Positions 12,890 through 25,145 of a stretch of 64,000 nucleotides of DNA are shown here, one piece after another. The notes under the pieces were generated by a model. It had not been told where the DNA came from, ran no database searches, and was given only the letters and a program-made list of their open reading frames with translations. How positions within the stretch are numbered: position 1 is the first letter of the stretch; each line of letters opens with the position of its first letter. The translations under genes were made by a program, and so were the position numbers. Source of the DNA: Torreya grandis. Taxonomy: Eukaryota; Streptophyta; Pinopsida; Cupressales; Taxaceae. The DNA is taken from the NCBI GenBank assembly GCA_037957365.1, contig JARHVA010001739.1, forward strand, positions 186,001 to 250,000, given 5' to 3'.

Positions 12890-15800
12890 TGTCAAAAAAT
12901 ATTTCACCCTATAGGAGGCTATTCAAGCCTCCTCCAAATTTGGGCAACATGGTAATACTTTCAGGTATGTGGGTTTACCTATAGGTAGAAGTAAACCTCT
13001 TGGTTTAAGGGCTAGCTCCATGAATATACCTTGAAATGTTTATCACCTACTTAAATAGTTGATTGTGGGAAAAGGGATAGAAGTTTTCTTGAAATAAAAA
13101 TTACTATAAATGGGTGATACACCAAGATGATTTCCACAAGACCATCATACTTATTTCACTGAGAAACAAGACATACAAACTAGCTTCCAAGTCCTAAAAG
13201 GTTCTAACATAAGTGTTTCAACATAGAGCTGATATGCATGACAAAAAAAAAGGTAAGTGAATCCAAGGGTATATTTCACACTTTAAGTACAATTATACAC
13301 TTTAAAGGAGCCTAACACACTAGCTACTCTATATGACCTATTAGAATAGGAACTCTTGCATACACTTGAAAGGATAAGGAAAGCAAGGATAGAAGATTAT
13401 CACTAAATTACCCATACATCACTTTGCACATGTATAAAAATGTTCATGAACTCAAAAAATACTTGAATTTATTGTTAAAAGGAAAAATAAAATGTCATTC
13501 TAGTAGGGCTTTGCCATACATGGTGTGGTATTTTTCGACAAGAGCCAAAATGTCTACTACTTATAGAATTGGAGAGAGAGGAGAAGAGAATGAAGTCCAA
13601 GAGTCACTAGGACATGTGTCACATTGAGAAAAGGAGTTACACATGTAGGAGAGAGGAATATATAATAAAACATGCAATTTCTACTTGGAAAAATGTCCCT
13701 CAAAACATGAAACTCCTAAAATGTGGCATAGAACTCCTCAATTGCTTGCTCAGGAAACTGTCTTCATCATTTGGCCTTCTTGGAAAATCCACAATATAAT
13801 AGGGATATATATTATGATTTCATTAAGAGGGAGTGGTTTTATGCATGTTAAAACATGCATTGGAAGATTCTTCTAAAGATGAGTTATCACTGCCTACAGT
13901 CCAAATAAGTCCTATTTCACTCACCCCCCACACTTGGCACCAAATTTATTCTTAAGTTTTTCAAACTAATCCATATATAGGAGTGTATGACACATTTTAG
14001 GACCTATCATGGCCTTATTATCCTTAGTAAGTCCTTAAAAGGACTCACACTTGAAGTTTTCACTCTCTCACTAGCTTGTTCAATATGTTACTTTTGATTG
14101 GCTGAGATGAAGGCACTTGTGAACTTTTCTGAGGAAATAAATAAAAATGGTGAGTTATATTAAGTCTTAATCTATCTCCCAAAGTGGATTGCATAATTTT
14201 AAACCCTTTTGTACCTATACAACACCAAAAACTATCAAATAAATCCATTTACCATGTTGTTCGTATAGGTAGGGTACAACCTAAGTTGATGAAGAAAAGC
14301 CATGGAGAGTCCTCTACAACCTCTAATCATATCCCAAGCCATTCTAGTATATTCGAACACATCTTCTCCTTCCTTTTCCTAATTGGGTCACTACCAAGGG
14401 TTTTGGAGGGTTTACAGTCATTTTTGCCCTTAGCATTTATTTATAAAGGTCTATCATTCAACTTGTAAAAAATTTTCATGAAAACATTTCTCAAGACCTT
14501 CTTCAACATCCCCCACCTCCTCAAATTCCCATGCAAAGCCTCCAAGTAGATGTGAGCTCTCCAAGTTGCCTACTCGAGCTTTGCTCTTCATTCTACATAG
14601 GCTTAAGTTGGTCTAAGCCAATAAATGGCTCACATGTGGTTTTCTCTACATTCCAATACCTCTGACACATATTATTTCTCCCCAAATAGGTATACCAATG
14701 CTTTTTAATGCTCATATGATGTTGGAAATGAATTTGATCCTCTAATTGGGCTTTAGGCCAAATTGAGACCAAATAGGTCTATCTTCTCCCATGTGATTTT
14801 GGACCACTATAATATTTTTCAAGAAACTATGGATGGTTTTACCATGTTTGTCCATGTGTGATACAACTTTCCATATCTTTTTTAAAGGTCTCACCACCCC
14901 TTAGTTCACCTTATCATCTTTTTTCTCCAAAAATTGTAGGTTTGTACACTTGGGGAATGCCCTCTATATGAGAAAAAATAGGTGGAACTTCCCCTATTGT
15001 CCCATACAAAGTGAACATATGGTGGGATTCTCTAAGTGATTGTATATGCTCTGTGGAAAGTTTCATCTCTTGATCATATCATTAGACCCCCAAAATGCTT
15101 CAAAACCCAAAACAAACCCTTATAACATTAACTATGTATGGATTTATGATATAAACTATAGGTTGTCATATTAGAAACTTCATAAAGCCATGTTTCCATG
15201 TTTTGGGAGTGTCATAGGATGGCCAATCTCATTTTCCTAGTGTTCACCATGCTCACAACCTTTATCCAACCTTCCATTGCTCACTCTCTCCTTGATTGGT
15301 CAAGTTTGTAGGTTGATTGACTATGTTTTTATCTTGAAATAGGTGCTTGTAGGTGGTCTTTCATGGTTTATGCCTTATATCAATATAAAAATACCTAATT
15401 TAATTTCCCAAAGTCATTTGGAAATTCATCTATACTATTCTCATCATTTTCATGTTATGCCAATACTCATCACACCATGTTCTATCTCACTGTCAACCAC
15501 AGTCAACTACAATTGGATATCTTAGAACAAAATGGAGGTCTTATAGGTAGGTATTATCCTTGTAAAATTTTATTAATACCTTTAGGCCTTTTGAATCATT
15601 AAAAAACAACCTCTATTAATAAGTACTTGAGTGTGCAGGTTCCCATATCTTAAAACTCACTTCATAATCTGGTGAGTCAACTACAATCAAGCTGTAGGTG
15701 ACTTTTTTGAGGAAGGATGCACCTACAGGTGATGATAGAGGTCAACATATTGCAATTCAACCCTTGTTGATGCTTATTGAAACACAAATGGTCTTCTCAA

Positions 15801-17876
15801 CTCAATAATACCACTCAATCATGAAGATATGCCTCCATACTGCAACCTTAGGTGTGGAGGTCATTTGGAACTCATATTTTGTAAACATCACTACCAAACT
15901 TTAGTGAACAAATATCAATATTGGAGGCCTTAAAATTCTACTTCCTTATAGTAACACACCCTATTTCATTTGCAAGGTTGTACCCCTATGTAAAGGCTAC
16001 AACATGGGTGCATCTAAATACATCTAGGCACCAAGCTTGTTCATCATATGGCATCAACAAAAGTGGTGAGGTCTCTGTTTTGGAGGTTTTTAGGGAAACT
16101 GTCCCTAAAGCTCAGTCCTTCACTTGAACATGACTTCTTCCAACTTGCTTGCTTATGTAATGCCTCAAAAATGATTGTTATGGTATTTCCCACTCTCTAA
16201 GACCTCAATAAGGTTTCAAAGCATGTAATTACATCTTTGAGAAACATTTCTAGATCTTTGTCAGTGCCACCTATAGGTGGACATTTCCATGTGTAGGTAG
16301 TGACTGTGAGAAAGTTGGCAATATGTATGATATATGAGTATTCAATGAGGTTCAAAATTTCTATAAACCTTCAAATGAACTCTCTTCACCATGGAGAACC
16401 TAATTCAACTCAAATACTCCCTTTCAATGTTATCAACATTTGTGAGGCACCTATAGGCATGCTTTGAGTTGCAGACCATCGAGTGAGTGTGGAGACGTGA
16501 CCAATGTGCATGGTGAAAGATCCTCCAACCAGTCCTATATTATTCAATATATTCAATTTATTCAATCATATATAATATTAAAATGAACAAATTCCTTGTC
16601 TCAATGTGATGGGCTCCTTTTATGGCACCTATAGATGCTCATTCAATGGTGCAAGACTGTGTATCTTAGAAAACTAACTATCAAAGTCATTTGTATGGTA
16701 TTAGAAATATTTAACTTGATGGATCATGAAAAAATGATGTGTTTCATTCCTTGAAACTCTTAAACACATCTTCACAACCATGCTTCAATCTCAAAACACC
16801 ATGACTACAGATTGGAACTTGTAGGAAGTTGATTGTGGGATGCATTTGGAGTGAAATATTCATTATGTTAGCTTGTGAGATTTTTACTAGAAGGAGAGGG
16901 GATAAATAAGACATTTAAAACATTGAAAACATTAAAAACCACACCTAAAACTCATTTGAAACCACTGTCGATAAAGAACCATTCTACAAGTGTTGAAAAC
17001 CTGACTGCAACCTCCATTAATAAGCCTTCCTAAAATTTGAACTGTTTGACCCATAAAATCACTTCAAATCATGAAACCAAACATGGGAAACATTAGATAA
17101 GGCATTCAAAATATTCTAAAATAAAATTCATCAATTGAGTTGTATGGACTAGCTCAAACAGGAGCCAAACCTATAGGGTATGGGAAACAATAAGCAGAAA
17201 TGAACAATCAACTTATTAAGGATGGTTCATAAAGTATAGGAAGATAATCCTTGAAATCAAAAATTTAATGTGAATTTTTCCAAGTTTAATATCTACCACC
17301 AAGATAATTTGACCTAGAAGTCTTCCTACTGGTTGTACCAAGAAGAAACCCGCTGATTAGTTTTGCTTGCCTAGTGGAGTGATGGAGAGATAGAATAGTT
17401 TAGCATAATTTTGGTACTTATAAGGCATGTAAATCATGTAAATTAGTCCAAGTAAGTTTAATATACATCCAAAAATCTCTTCCCACATGCCACTCTCCTC
17501 ATGGGTTGTATAACTGTAAAAACTCCTCTTTTCTCACTTGTTTTCTTGATTTTTAGTTGGGAACCTGCAAGTTTATATTAGTGATGACATTATTGACAAG
17601 TAATATGATATGGAATAACATTATGGATGTTGATAATGAGTTTATAACACTTTTATACCTAAGAAAATCATACCACCTTCATAAATGACCCATATATGAC
17701 CACTAAGTGACTCAAAATGACATAAAGATGAAATTAGACTATGACCAAGGCTAATAAGACATTAAATAACATAAAATGAAACATGACACACCCTGTGACA
17801 TTATACTAGACCCCTATATCAAGTTTTGGATTACAGGGGGTTGACCCATTTTGACTTGTGGTCAAAATGGTCAACA
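12890..17876. repeat. LTR B of the Gypsy-like element (5' LTR in element orientation)
   Basis: About 4,990 bp, matching LTR A from TGTCAAAAAATATTTCACCC to TGGTCAAAATGGTCAACA. It is about 100 bp longer than LTR A through small indels. Confidence 0.85.
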
Positions 17877-17951
17877 ATTGCATTGCTAAGTTTTCCTGAG
17901 CCTTCCTTCTATTTTTATAAAATGGCATAAAAAATATGTTAAATTTTAACA
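17877..17951 (+). repeat. Left LTR of the copia-like element, second part
   Basis: Begins with the target duplication ATTGC (17,877-17,881). It then continues the LTR interrupted at 4,372 and matches 19,501-19,571. It ends TTTTAACA directly before the primer site. Confidence 0.75.
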
Positions 17952-17967
17952 TGGTATTAGAGTTGGA
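17952..17967 (+). promoter_or_regulatory. Primer binding site of the copia-like element
   Basis: TGGTATTAGAGTTGGA starts directly after the LTR end. It differs by one base from the TGGTATCAGAG core complementary to the 3' end of plant initiator tRNA-Met, the usual primer of copia elements. Confidence 0.8.
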
Positions 17968-19060
17968 TTTGCAATCTCTATCGTTCATTTTTTCATATCC
18001 GGTTTTTTCTTTAGTTAGATTCAAGTTGTTTGTTGATCTACATAAAGAGGTGTTACATTGAATATATTTCTACCATATTTTGTTTGTGAATGTTTTTGGT
18101 ACATACCAAACATTCCCACTACATTCATCATGCTAAATAAAGTCAATTTTTATTTTTATTTCACATAAATTGAACACCATGAGCTTATTTTTGAAGCTGT
18201 GTAGATCACATTCCACATAGATGTGAAAAATTCGAAGGGGAAAAATGAGCAAAGGGAAGAAAAAGACCTATACAACTCCTTTGGCATATTTTTTTGACTA
18301 AAAATTACCTTTTTTAATATCTCACGATTTAAGTAATTAACTATTATATTTAGCTATGAATTAGATCTAAGTTTTTTGGAAAGGTGTTTTTTTTTACTTT
18401 CTCTATATTTTTGAGATCAACACAGTTACTCAGTTATCATGTGGTATTTTGGGCACTCTCAATTGAGGATTTATATTGTGATTTTATCCAAACCTACCAC
18501 ATTGTCACTTTAAAATATTGAGTTATTTTGTATTCACTCCCTTATTAGCATTACAATGGGTGTTGTGTACTACTAATGCTTCAAGGTTGTTTGATTATCC
18601 TATGCACCTTATGTTTTTTCTTATATATTATGTAAATGCAAAAGTTGGTAAAAAAATTAGAGTATTATTTTTGAGCCATCTTTGGTGGTATCAAAATTCA
18701 ATACATTGTCTTTGAGCCATAAATTTGGTACTATCAAAATTTTAAACATCATCTTTGAGCCGACTTTTCTTTTTTGGTATCAAAATCTAGAATAGCTTTT
18801 TAACCAACTTTCTTTGGTGTATTTTACTCATGATTTTCAAATGGATGACATACTCTTATTTAAAGAGATAGAATCATGGAAGTTAATTTTGACACAGTAC
18901 TTTGGAGGATTCATTAGATTCGAGAGTTGTCTACAAGGAGTTTGACTCATTAATCTTTTAATTTATAATTGTACATGGGTACCTCATCAAGCCTAGTTAT
19001 TGGGACCCATAATTATGAGCATAATATTTCTTCTCTTTTATAACACCACCTAAGATGATC
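17968..19060 (+). mobile_element. Non-coding interior of the copia-like element
   Basis: About 1.1 kb without recognisable gag, protease, integrase or RT motifs. It contains the 41-44 bp tandem repeat described separately. The 65-codon open frame at 18,518-18,715 matches nothing known and partly overlaps the repeat. Confidence 0.6.
18670..18820. repeat. Tandem repeat, 41-44 bp unit, about 3.5 copies
   Basis: Units start TTTGAGCC at 18,670, 18,711 and 18,753, with a degraded TTTTTAACC at 18,797. The first three contain (G/C)TATCAAAAT. Confidence 0.65.
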
Positions 19061-19074
19061 ATTGGGGGGAGGGC
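19061..19074 (+). promoter_or_regulatory. Polypurine tract of the copia-like element
   Basis: ATTGGGGGGAGGGC lies directly before the right LTR (TTGTTGATATG). This is the position and composition expected for the plus-strand primer. Confidence 0.75.
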
Positions 19075-19075
19075 T

Positions 19076-19571
19076 TGTTGATATGTTTCATATTTATGCC
19101 TATATTGAAGTGCACCTTAAGTAGTATTGTTAATAAAGTGTGTTGTATTATGTACAAAACATCATTAATATACATATTTAAGTGGTAGTTATCGTCACAT
19201 GTGTGAGAAGATGAATTTTAACTTTAGAAAATGATCATATCCCACTTTTCACTCAGCCAATAACAATATCTCACTCAACTCTTACTTTTCCTATAAAAGG
19301 ATCCTTTGTGTCCTTGTGGAAAGTTAGATTAGAGATTAGAGTCATCTCTATAACTTATGGAGATGTAGTATTTTAGAGAGTCTTGTTTTGGTGCAACCAT
19401 TGCTAGTTGCACACATTATATAGTACTTTTTAAATTAATACAATGTCTCTTTTATCTTTGAATTTGTCTCTCTTCTGAATACATATTTGTGGTTTATTGC
19501 ATTGTTGAGATTCACTAAGCCCTCCACCCATTTTATAATATTACATCACAACTATATGTTTAATATTAACT
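19076..19571 (+). repeat. Right LTR of the copia-like element
   Basis: Uninterrupted partner of the split left LTR and similar in length (about 496 against 503 bp). A TATA-like TCCTATAAAAGG lies at about 19,288-19,301, equivalent to TCTATATAAAG in the left LTR, so this is the probable U3 promoter. Confidence 0.75.
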
Positions 19572-20411
19572 AATATAAGAATAAAAAAACTATACTCACT
19601 TGATTCCACCTTCCTTCACTCTTAAAAGTTTCTTAAGCTGGACAAAGTGGGCCTTAAGAAATGGATTTGTGGTGGTGTGTTAGTGCTTAGATTTTTACCA
19701 AGTTTATATGTCAGCGTGGAGGTCCTCAGGCCTATGCAACACCAAGAGAGACACACAACAAAAATTTGAAGTCCACATTGAAACACATGTCAAATAGATG
19801 GGCTTTTTAGGTTAATCTGCAAAGTTGACCAATTACAAATAGTACCATAGAGCTCCATCGGGGATCCAAGTGGTTGAAAGTAATTTTAAAAATTATAAAA
19901 AAGGTGGGAAAGTTTAGTCAAAGGATTAGGGGTCAAAATGTAATTGAAAAAAGGGTAAGGAAAGTCCACAGGAAATTTGTGGTGAAGAGATAATTGCAAA
20001 AAACAAACAATGAAAATACAAGTTAAAAATTGTTAACCATTCTCTAGATTTCATAGCAGACCATGTGCAACATGGAAAGGGATGGTGAAAAGGGGAAACT
20101 AAAATGAAATTTACAATTTGACAAATTACAAATTTCTTGAGAGGTTTTAGATCCCATGGACAAAAGAGAGAGGAAAGGGTGTGGAAATCAATGATAGAAA
20201 AAGTATGAGTACTCCAACTATTACATGGGAAAAACAACCAAAGGAAATGATTCTTTCAATAAATCAAGGAATAATGAATGGAGATCGCAAAAATGAAAAT
20301 TAGACATGGGAAGGAATGTTTGGCACGGGCGATCTCACCCTCACTGGCATACTCACATTTGGATATCATTCCATCTTGAAGGATCATGCATCATGGATGG
20401 GTGCCTTATAA
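19572..20411. other. Intergenic DNA
   Basis: No gene or element recognised. It is less AT-rich than the first 4 kb but has no supported open frame. The minus-strand frame at 19,926-20,237 has no domain signal. Confidence 0.5.
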
Positions 20412-20901
20412 ATTATTGATGCATTGCTTAGTCAATTAGCAAACATTTCTATTTGTGTCATTGCTCTTTCAGCTATACCACTTCAACATGGTCAATATGG
20501 TGTTCTTGGGAACTTTTTTTTTGTTACCATTGATGATGCATCTCAGAGGGTAAGTATAAATCTAGATGGAAGTGACACTGCATTAGATAACCATTTGATT
20601 AGTTTTGATGGTTTATATTATAAAAGTGAATCTCAAACTGAAGGTGAACAACAAGTTGATTATGATATGAAAAATAACATAGGTGCTACTGTTTCCTATG
20701 TACACAAAAATAATCCAAAATGTCCATAGTCCAAGAAAGGACCTATAAATGAAGTTGGATTTTCTAAAAAGATTATTGACTTGATGCTTGAGAGAGTGAA
20801 ACTTCTTAAAGAAGGGGAGTTTGTCTCTCTCACAATGATAGTTGTAACCCGTGGTCCTAGTGCCATGCTCAGAGGGAAGTTCAATAAGTTAAAAAGTTAG
20901 A
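20412..20901 (+). pseudogene. Decayed ORF of unknown identity
   Basis: A plus-strand frame is open from 20,412 to a TAG at 20,727-20,729. It then continues in the same frame (SKKGPINEVGFSKKIIDLM ... MLRGKFNKLKS) to a stop at 20,899-20,901, and further codon-like stretches continue past more stops. Amino-acid composition looks protein-like rather than random: balanced charged residues, and DGSDTALDNHLISFDG. There is no ATG at the start, since the first plausible codons are TTG or internal. I do not recognise the family. It may be a retrotransposon or host gene relic. Confidence that it was once coding is low. Confidence 0.25.
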
Positions 20902-21939
20902 AAAAGCAATTACCTATGAGACCATTTACAAGGGTTTTTAATTTGGTGGGTCAAGCTAAGACTAGATAGGGTAAAAACATTGGCATTTGTGTTGCCAATT
21001 TTGAGTCATTAGCTAGTGGGTAGAATGCTAAATATAAGAAATAAACCCAATGCAAGCCCACATAACGTGATTATTTGGGTTCCAACTCAAAGTTTGCAAA
21101 ATAGGTTCATTCTAATTTTGAGGGTTATGGTGGATTTGTTGGCATTGATACAAGTTGTGTATGGAGGTGCTCCATATGGTCTCCTAGAAATGATGGTTAG
21201 GCACTTATAATGACTTCATACATTTTTACCAAGGCATAACATCTAGTTGTTGCTACAACTATAAATCATTCTAAGGAGTTTATTGAGCGGTCATAGTTCT
21301 TCCTACTGAGTGGAGATATAAGGAGTTTATTGAAAGAATGCCTTTAGTAATGTTTTGAAATACCTTTGCCATATTTCAGGAACACTTTCAATTCTAGACA
21401 TATTAGAACTACATAAAGTGTCATTCATACTAGTTGCAAATGGTACATGACTTATTACAAGAAGCTCCATTTTGGTAAGGTTTGGAATGAACTTATCCCC
21501 CTTTTTCCATTGATATCCCAAGCTTGTATCTTTCTTATGTTGGGATTTTCCAGGGGATTGTAATTGTAAGAAACCATATAATGAAAGGACCTAAGTTAAT
21601 GTGGATGGAAAATGATCAATCAACCTCCAGAATGGCATTGGAAGCTCAACTCAAGGGCCAAGAATTACAAGCTTGAATAGGGTATTATGGTGGATCAGGA
21701 TGGAATGGAGTTAGGGTGAAAAATTAAAAAATTGCAAGTTTCAAAAAATTGTAGAAGAAGCTCCAAAGGTCCCTAGGAAATTTATGTGGGAGAAGTAATT
21801 TTCAAAATGAAAGTCTCCAAAATGCATTTACAAATTGCAGTCAACTCTCCCAATCCCACTGGTCAAAGCATGGAGTAAAGTCAACTCAAGTGAAGCTTCA
21901 GGGAGATGTTGAGGAGGAGTGCAATTTTTTAATTATAGA
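20902..21939. other. Intergenic DNA
   Basis: Continuation of the decayed frame with several stops up to about 21,350. After that no signal was seen. Confidence 0.5.
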
Positions 21940-22054
21940 AATTACAAATTGCACTTGGATCTCCCAAACCCCCAATCAACATTGGTCAACATTAGGTTCA
22001 TTTGCAAATGGGAACTTTCAAGGCCATTTGTAATTTTGCAAATTTGCAAATTGC

Positions 22055-22123
22055 AAATTGTAGTTGGAGTTCCTATTTCCCTAAGAAAATTGTTTAGGGA
22101 AATAGGAACTCCAACTGCAATTT
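22055..22123. repeat. Near-perfect hairpin 1
   Basis: Arms at 22,055-22,084 and 22,094-22,123 are 30 nt with one mismatch, enclosing a 9-nt loop. The inner 21 nt of each arm are perfectly complementary. Confidence 0.85.
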
Positions 22124-22190
22124 AAAATTTTGCAGTTTTGCTAATTGTAAATTACAAGTAGAGTTCCCAATCCCTAAAGGAAGCTTTTCA

Positions 22191-22261
22191 GGGAAATGAG
22201 AACTCCAATTGTAATTTATAATTTTATAAATTATAAATTACAGTTGGAGTTCCTATTTCCC
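22191..22261. repeat. Near-perfect hairpin 2
   Basis: Arms at 22,191-22,221 and 22,231-22,261 are 31 nt with three mismatches and a 9-nt loop. They are built from the same unit as hairpin 1. Confidence 0.85.
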
Positions 22262-22380
22262 TAAGGGAACTTTCCAAGGGAATTACAATTCTACAATTTG
22301 CAAAGGGAACTTTTATGGAAATTACAACTATGAATTGTAATTCTACAAATAGAAAATTGTAAAACTGTTGTTGAGTTCTA

Positions 22381-24634
22381 GATTTCCCCAATATAAAGGA
22401 AAATTACAAATTTGCAAAAGTGACCAGAACTTCCCCAAAAAGTCAAAAAGTGAAAAGTAATGCATTTATGCATTAAAAATGTGGAGTTAACCCTAAAAAT
22501 CAAATTTGAAAAAAGCAAAGGTGGAAAATTCAAAGGGTTGAAAAACAAATTGGATCCAAAAATCAAAAAGGTAAAATGACCTAAGTTTTACATTTTCCAT
22601 TGTTTTATTTGTTCAAACACTCCATGGGATAAATATTTTAGGTTTGAAATATCAAGGTGGGCCACTCCAGGGAAGATTTCTCAAGCAGCCATGGGTCTAA
22701 TGTGTTCAAATGTCATCATTACAAGAGCAGGGTTAATCTTTGGCATGCATAAGGGAAAGGGTAGCTGTCAAGAAGATTCTAGATTTGAAAATTAGTGGTC
22801 AAAAGCATCTTCAGGCAATTGCACATGATGACAAAAGAGTTTGTTTGGTATCCAAGGTGAATTTTCTCCTTCTAGCACATGTAAAATACATTTCCAACCA
22901 AGGAGAGCAAAGGGTTATTGTAAATATTCATTATTTCTTATAGAGGTAGTTAGAACAATATTTTTTATTACAAATGGATGAAGATTCTAGGTGTGGCAAG
23001 GAATATTTTCCAACTGGGAGTATCTTGGTAGAACTTGATGGGCTATTTTGCAATTTTTCAATATTGAAAATTACAACCCACATTCCTAGATTTAAAAGGT
23101 GGTAAAAAATATATAAATAGAGGGTTTATCCTCTATTCTAAGGTTGTGGTTGTTGGTCTTTGTTTTTCTCTCCAAGTATAGGCTCTTCAAAATTTTGGGA
23201 TCATTACTATGTGCATGTTTTTTTCTCTTACTAAGGTGGTTTCAGTTGTACAACCATTAAAAATCTCTTAGAGAATGTTTATATGTCTTCCCTATCCACC
23301 AAAGAGCAATCTCACCATGTTTGTCCCCATGACAACAATTTGAAACATTGATGTATGTAAAATTTTCTTTCAAGACAATGGAAAATACTTGTGGTTCTTA
23401 CTTTCTCTTGTTGATGAAATGAAATGATGTGTTTTGCAAGTTCAGCTTATTGGATATCTTGTTTTGTGCTCATTACTAGTTATCATCATGGGCATAGATA
23501 TAGGTTATAAATCCCTTTCTACATAGTGATTAGGAATTATGTTGTTGATAACCTCTTAAGGGCACCCTTGGTTCATGAATTTAATAGGAAAAAGTATTTT
23601 ATATTTTAAGTGCAATGTATGTCCTAAGATTTCAAGAATAATTTGGGTATTTGCATTTCATTGGCACCAATAAATGCAAATCACTCTTGGTAGTTCCCAT
23701 TAGCTTGCATTTGAGTTTTTCTACTTTTTTCCAATAAGTGATGTCATGAATGTTGAAAGAATCCCTACTATTTGAAAACCACCAGCACACCACCACTTTT
23801 TTACAACTATCTAACTGTCCCACCTTGTCCTACCCTGCAAATAATACCCCTTGTTGCATATGTTAAGTGTTATTTGCCTTGAAGATGCATAAATATTGCA
23901 TACTTAATATGTATCTATAATTTTGTACTTCAAAGATTAGTATTACAGTCTTCCTTTTAGCCCCTCATTATTGAAAATTATTTAGAATGATGGTTACATG
24001 CACATCCCCATCTGTCTTCAGTAGTTTGTATGTGACCTAGTGATTTTTTTCATTCTGTATGACAACCCTTCCCACGTGGAGTGAATAAGTTTGGTTGCGC
24101 CCTGGTCATATTCTTGTGTGCCAAAAATCTCCATGGAGATTGAATTGTAAAATCACTCCATGTGAGCAAACTACCCCTCAAGTCCTCTTACCTTGGTTCA
24201 GGTAGAGCTAGAAGTAGTAGGGAGTTGACCATACCCTCTATTAGTGCCTCCTAGTCATTTTCTATGTTCGTTTCATTGTTGATGCCAAACCCTTCCTTAG
24301 ATATAATGATATATCAATGGGTTTTTCTCCTTCATTTGCCATTTTCTTCAAGTGTGCAAGGCCAAGTGAAAGAGGTGTACAACTGGGAAGCGACATGGTG
24401 TAAGCAACACATTCATTTATTTTAAAATACTTAAGATTAACATCTTTGTCACTAAAACATTATGGCTCATTAAAATTTGTTTTATTGTCAGACCTTAAGG
24501 TACCATAATGTTGTCATGTTTTTTTTATGAATTTTAAAAATAAAAGTCTTCGTAAAGGCATGGTTAAGGTTGATTAATTTTTGTAAAACACTAAGGTGAC
24601 ATTATCAAAGGCAAATTAAAGTCATGGATAATTT
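22381..24634. other. Intergenic DNA
   Basis: No supported gene. Short frames at 22,740-22,943 and 23,632-23,823 have no recognisable features. It ends where the duplicated kinase block begins. Confidence 0.5.
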
Positions 24635-25145
24635 TAGTGGCTTATTAGAAAACTTTAGAGGTTTTCAGGAGAATTAGTTTTGAAATGGTGGCAAATCAGT
24701 TTGACAGTTTAACTATACATGCGAATCAAGTGATGGAATAAGGTGAATCATGGTTTTGTTCATAAAAAAACTTCCCTAAACATTAATATGATTGCATATT
24801 TTGATTCCTCTCGAAAAGTTGTGCAATTTTTAAAAATAAATCATCATAATTCCAGTCTGTATGTAAAAGTTACTATTTCAGGAATTTGGTGAGTGGACAG
24901 CGTAATGCAGTCCGCTGACAACATATCCAATGTCAACTCACCATCTTCTCGAGGCCGTAACTTTTACATATAGCCATAGATTACGATGATTTTAATTTTG
25001 AAATTGCATAAATTTTTGAGAGGAATCCAAAAATGAAATAATATTTAATTTTAAGAAAATTTTTGATGCCTTTTTTTCCTTTACCCCACAACCTATCTAT
25101 TTTAGCTTTCAATGCACATAGTGATTTCTTCAATTGTATTATGTT

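Larger units (their letters stand above)
4373..17876 (-). mobile_element. Non-autonomous Ty3/Gypsy-like retrotransposon with LTRs near 4.9 kb
   Basis: Two long direct repeats (4,373-9,260 and 12,890-17,876) begin TG and end CAACA. They enclose 3.6 kb carrying minus-strand gag and protease relics. The flanks show ATTGT on the left and ATTGC on the right. The split LTR rejoins in register with its partner at 19.5 kb only if ATTGC is counted once, so this is a 5-bp target duplication with one later mutation. No reverse transcriptase, RNase H or integrase lies between the protease relic and the downstream LTR. A primer site next to the LTR was not identified, although a TTGGTGACTCC motif on the minus strand near 12,780 resembles those of some Gypsy elements. 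LTR divergence is roughly one base in eight in a sample of about 190 bp compared by eye, which indicates an old insertion. Confidence 0.85.
3940..19571 (+). mobile_element. Copia-like non-autonomous LTR retrotransposon, interrupted by a nested element
   Basis: Two LTRs of about 500 bp flank an interior of only about 1.1 kb. The left LTR lies at 3,940-4,372 plus 17,882-17,951 and the right LTR at 19,076-19,571. The interior starts with a primer site like that of initiator tRNA-Met (TGGTATTAGAGTTGGA) and ends with a G-rich polypurine tract just before the right LTR, which sets the plus orientation. No gag or pol frame is recognisable, so it is a TRIM/LARD-like non-autonomous element. Its left LTR is split by the Gypsy-like element at 4,373-17,876. 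Its outer target duplication could not be resolved. Confidence 0.8.
21940..22380. repeat. Array of alternating inverted repeats (fold-back array)
   Basis: A unit of about 35-45 bp, with consensus close to AAATTG(C/T)AGTTGGAGTTCC followed by TATTTCCCTAAGGG, appears about seven times. It alternates between plus and minus orientation: near 21,940 plus, 22,055 plus, 22,094 minus, 22,145 plus, 22,191 minus, 22,231 plus and 22,275 minus. Adjacent opposite units form hairpins, annotated separately. No coding frame explains it. Confidence 0.8.

Noticed and set aside
20696..20884. Minus-strand 62-codon frame
   Set aside because: Antisense to the protein-like plus-strand frame and without features of its own.
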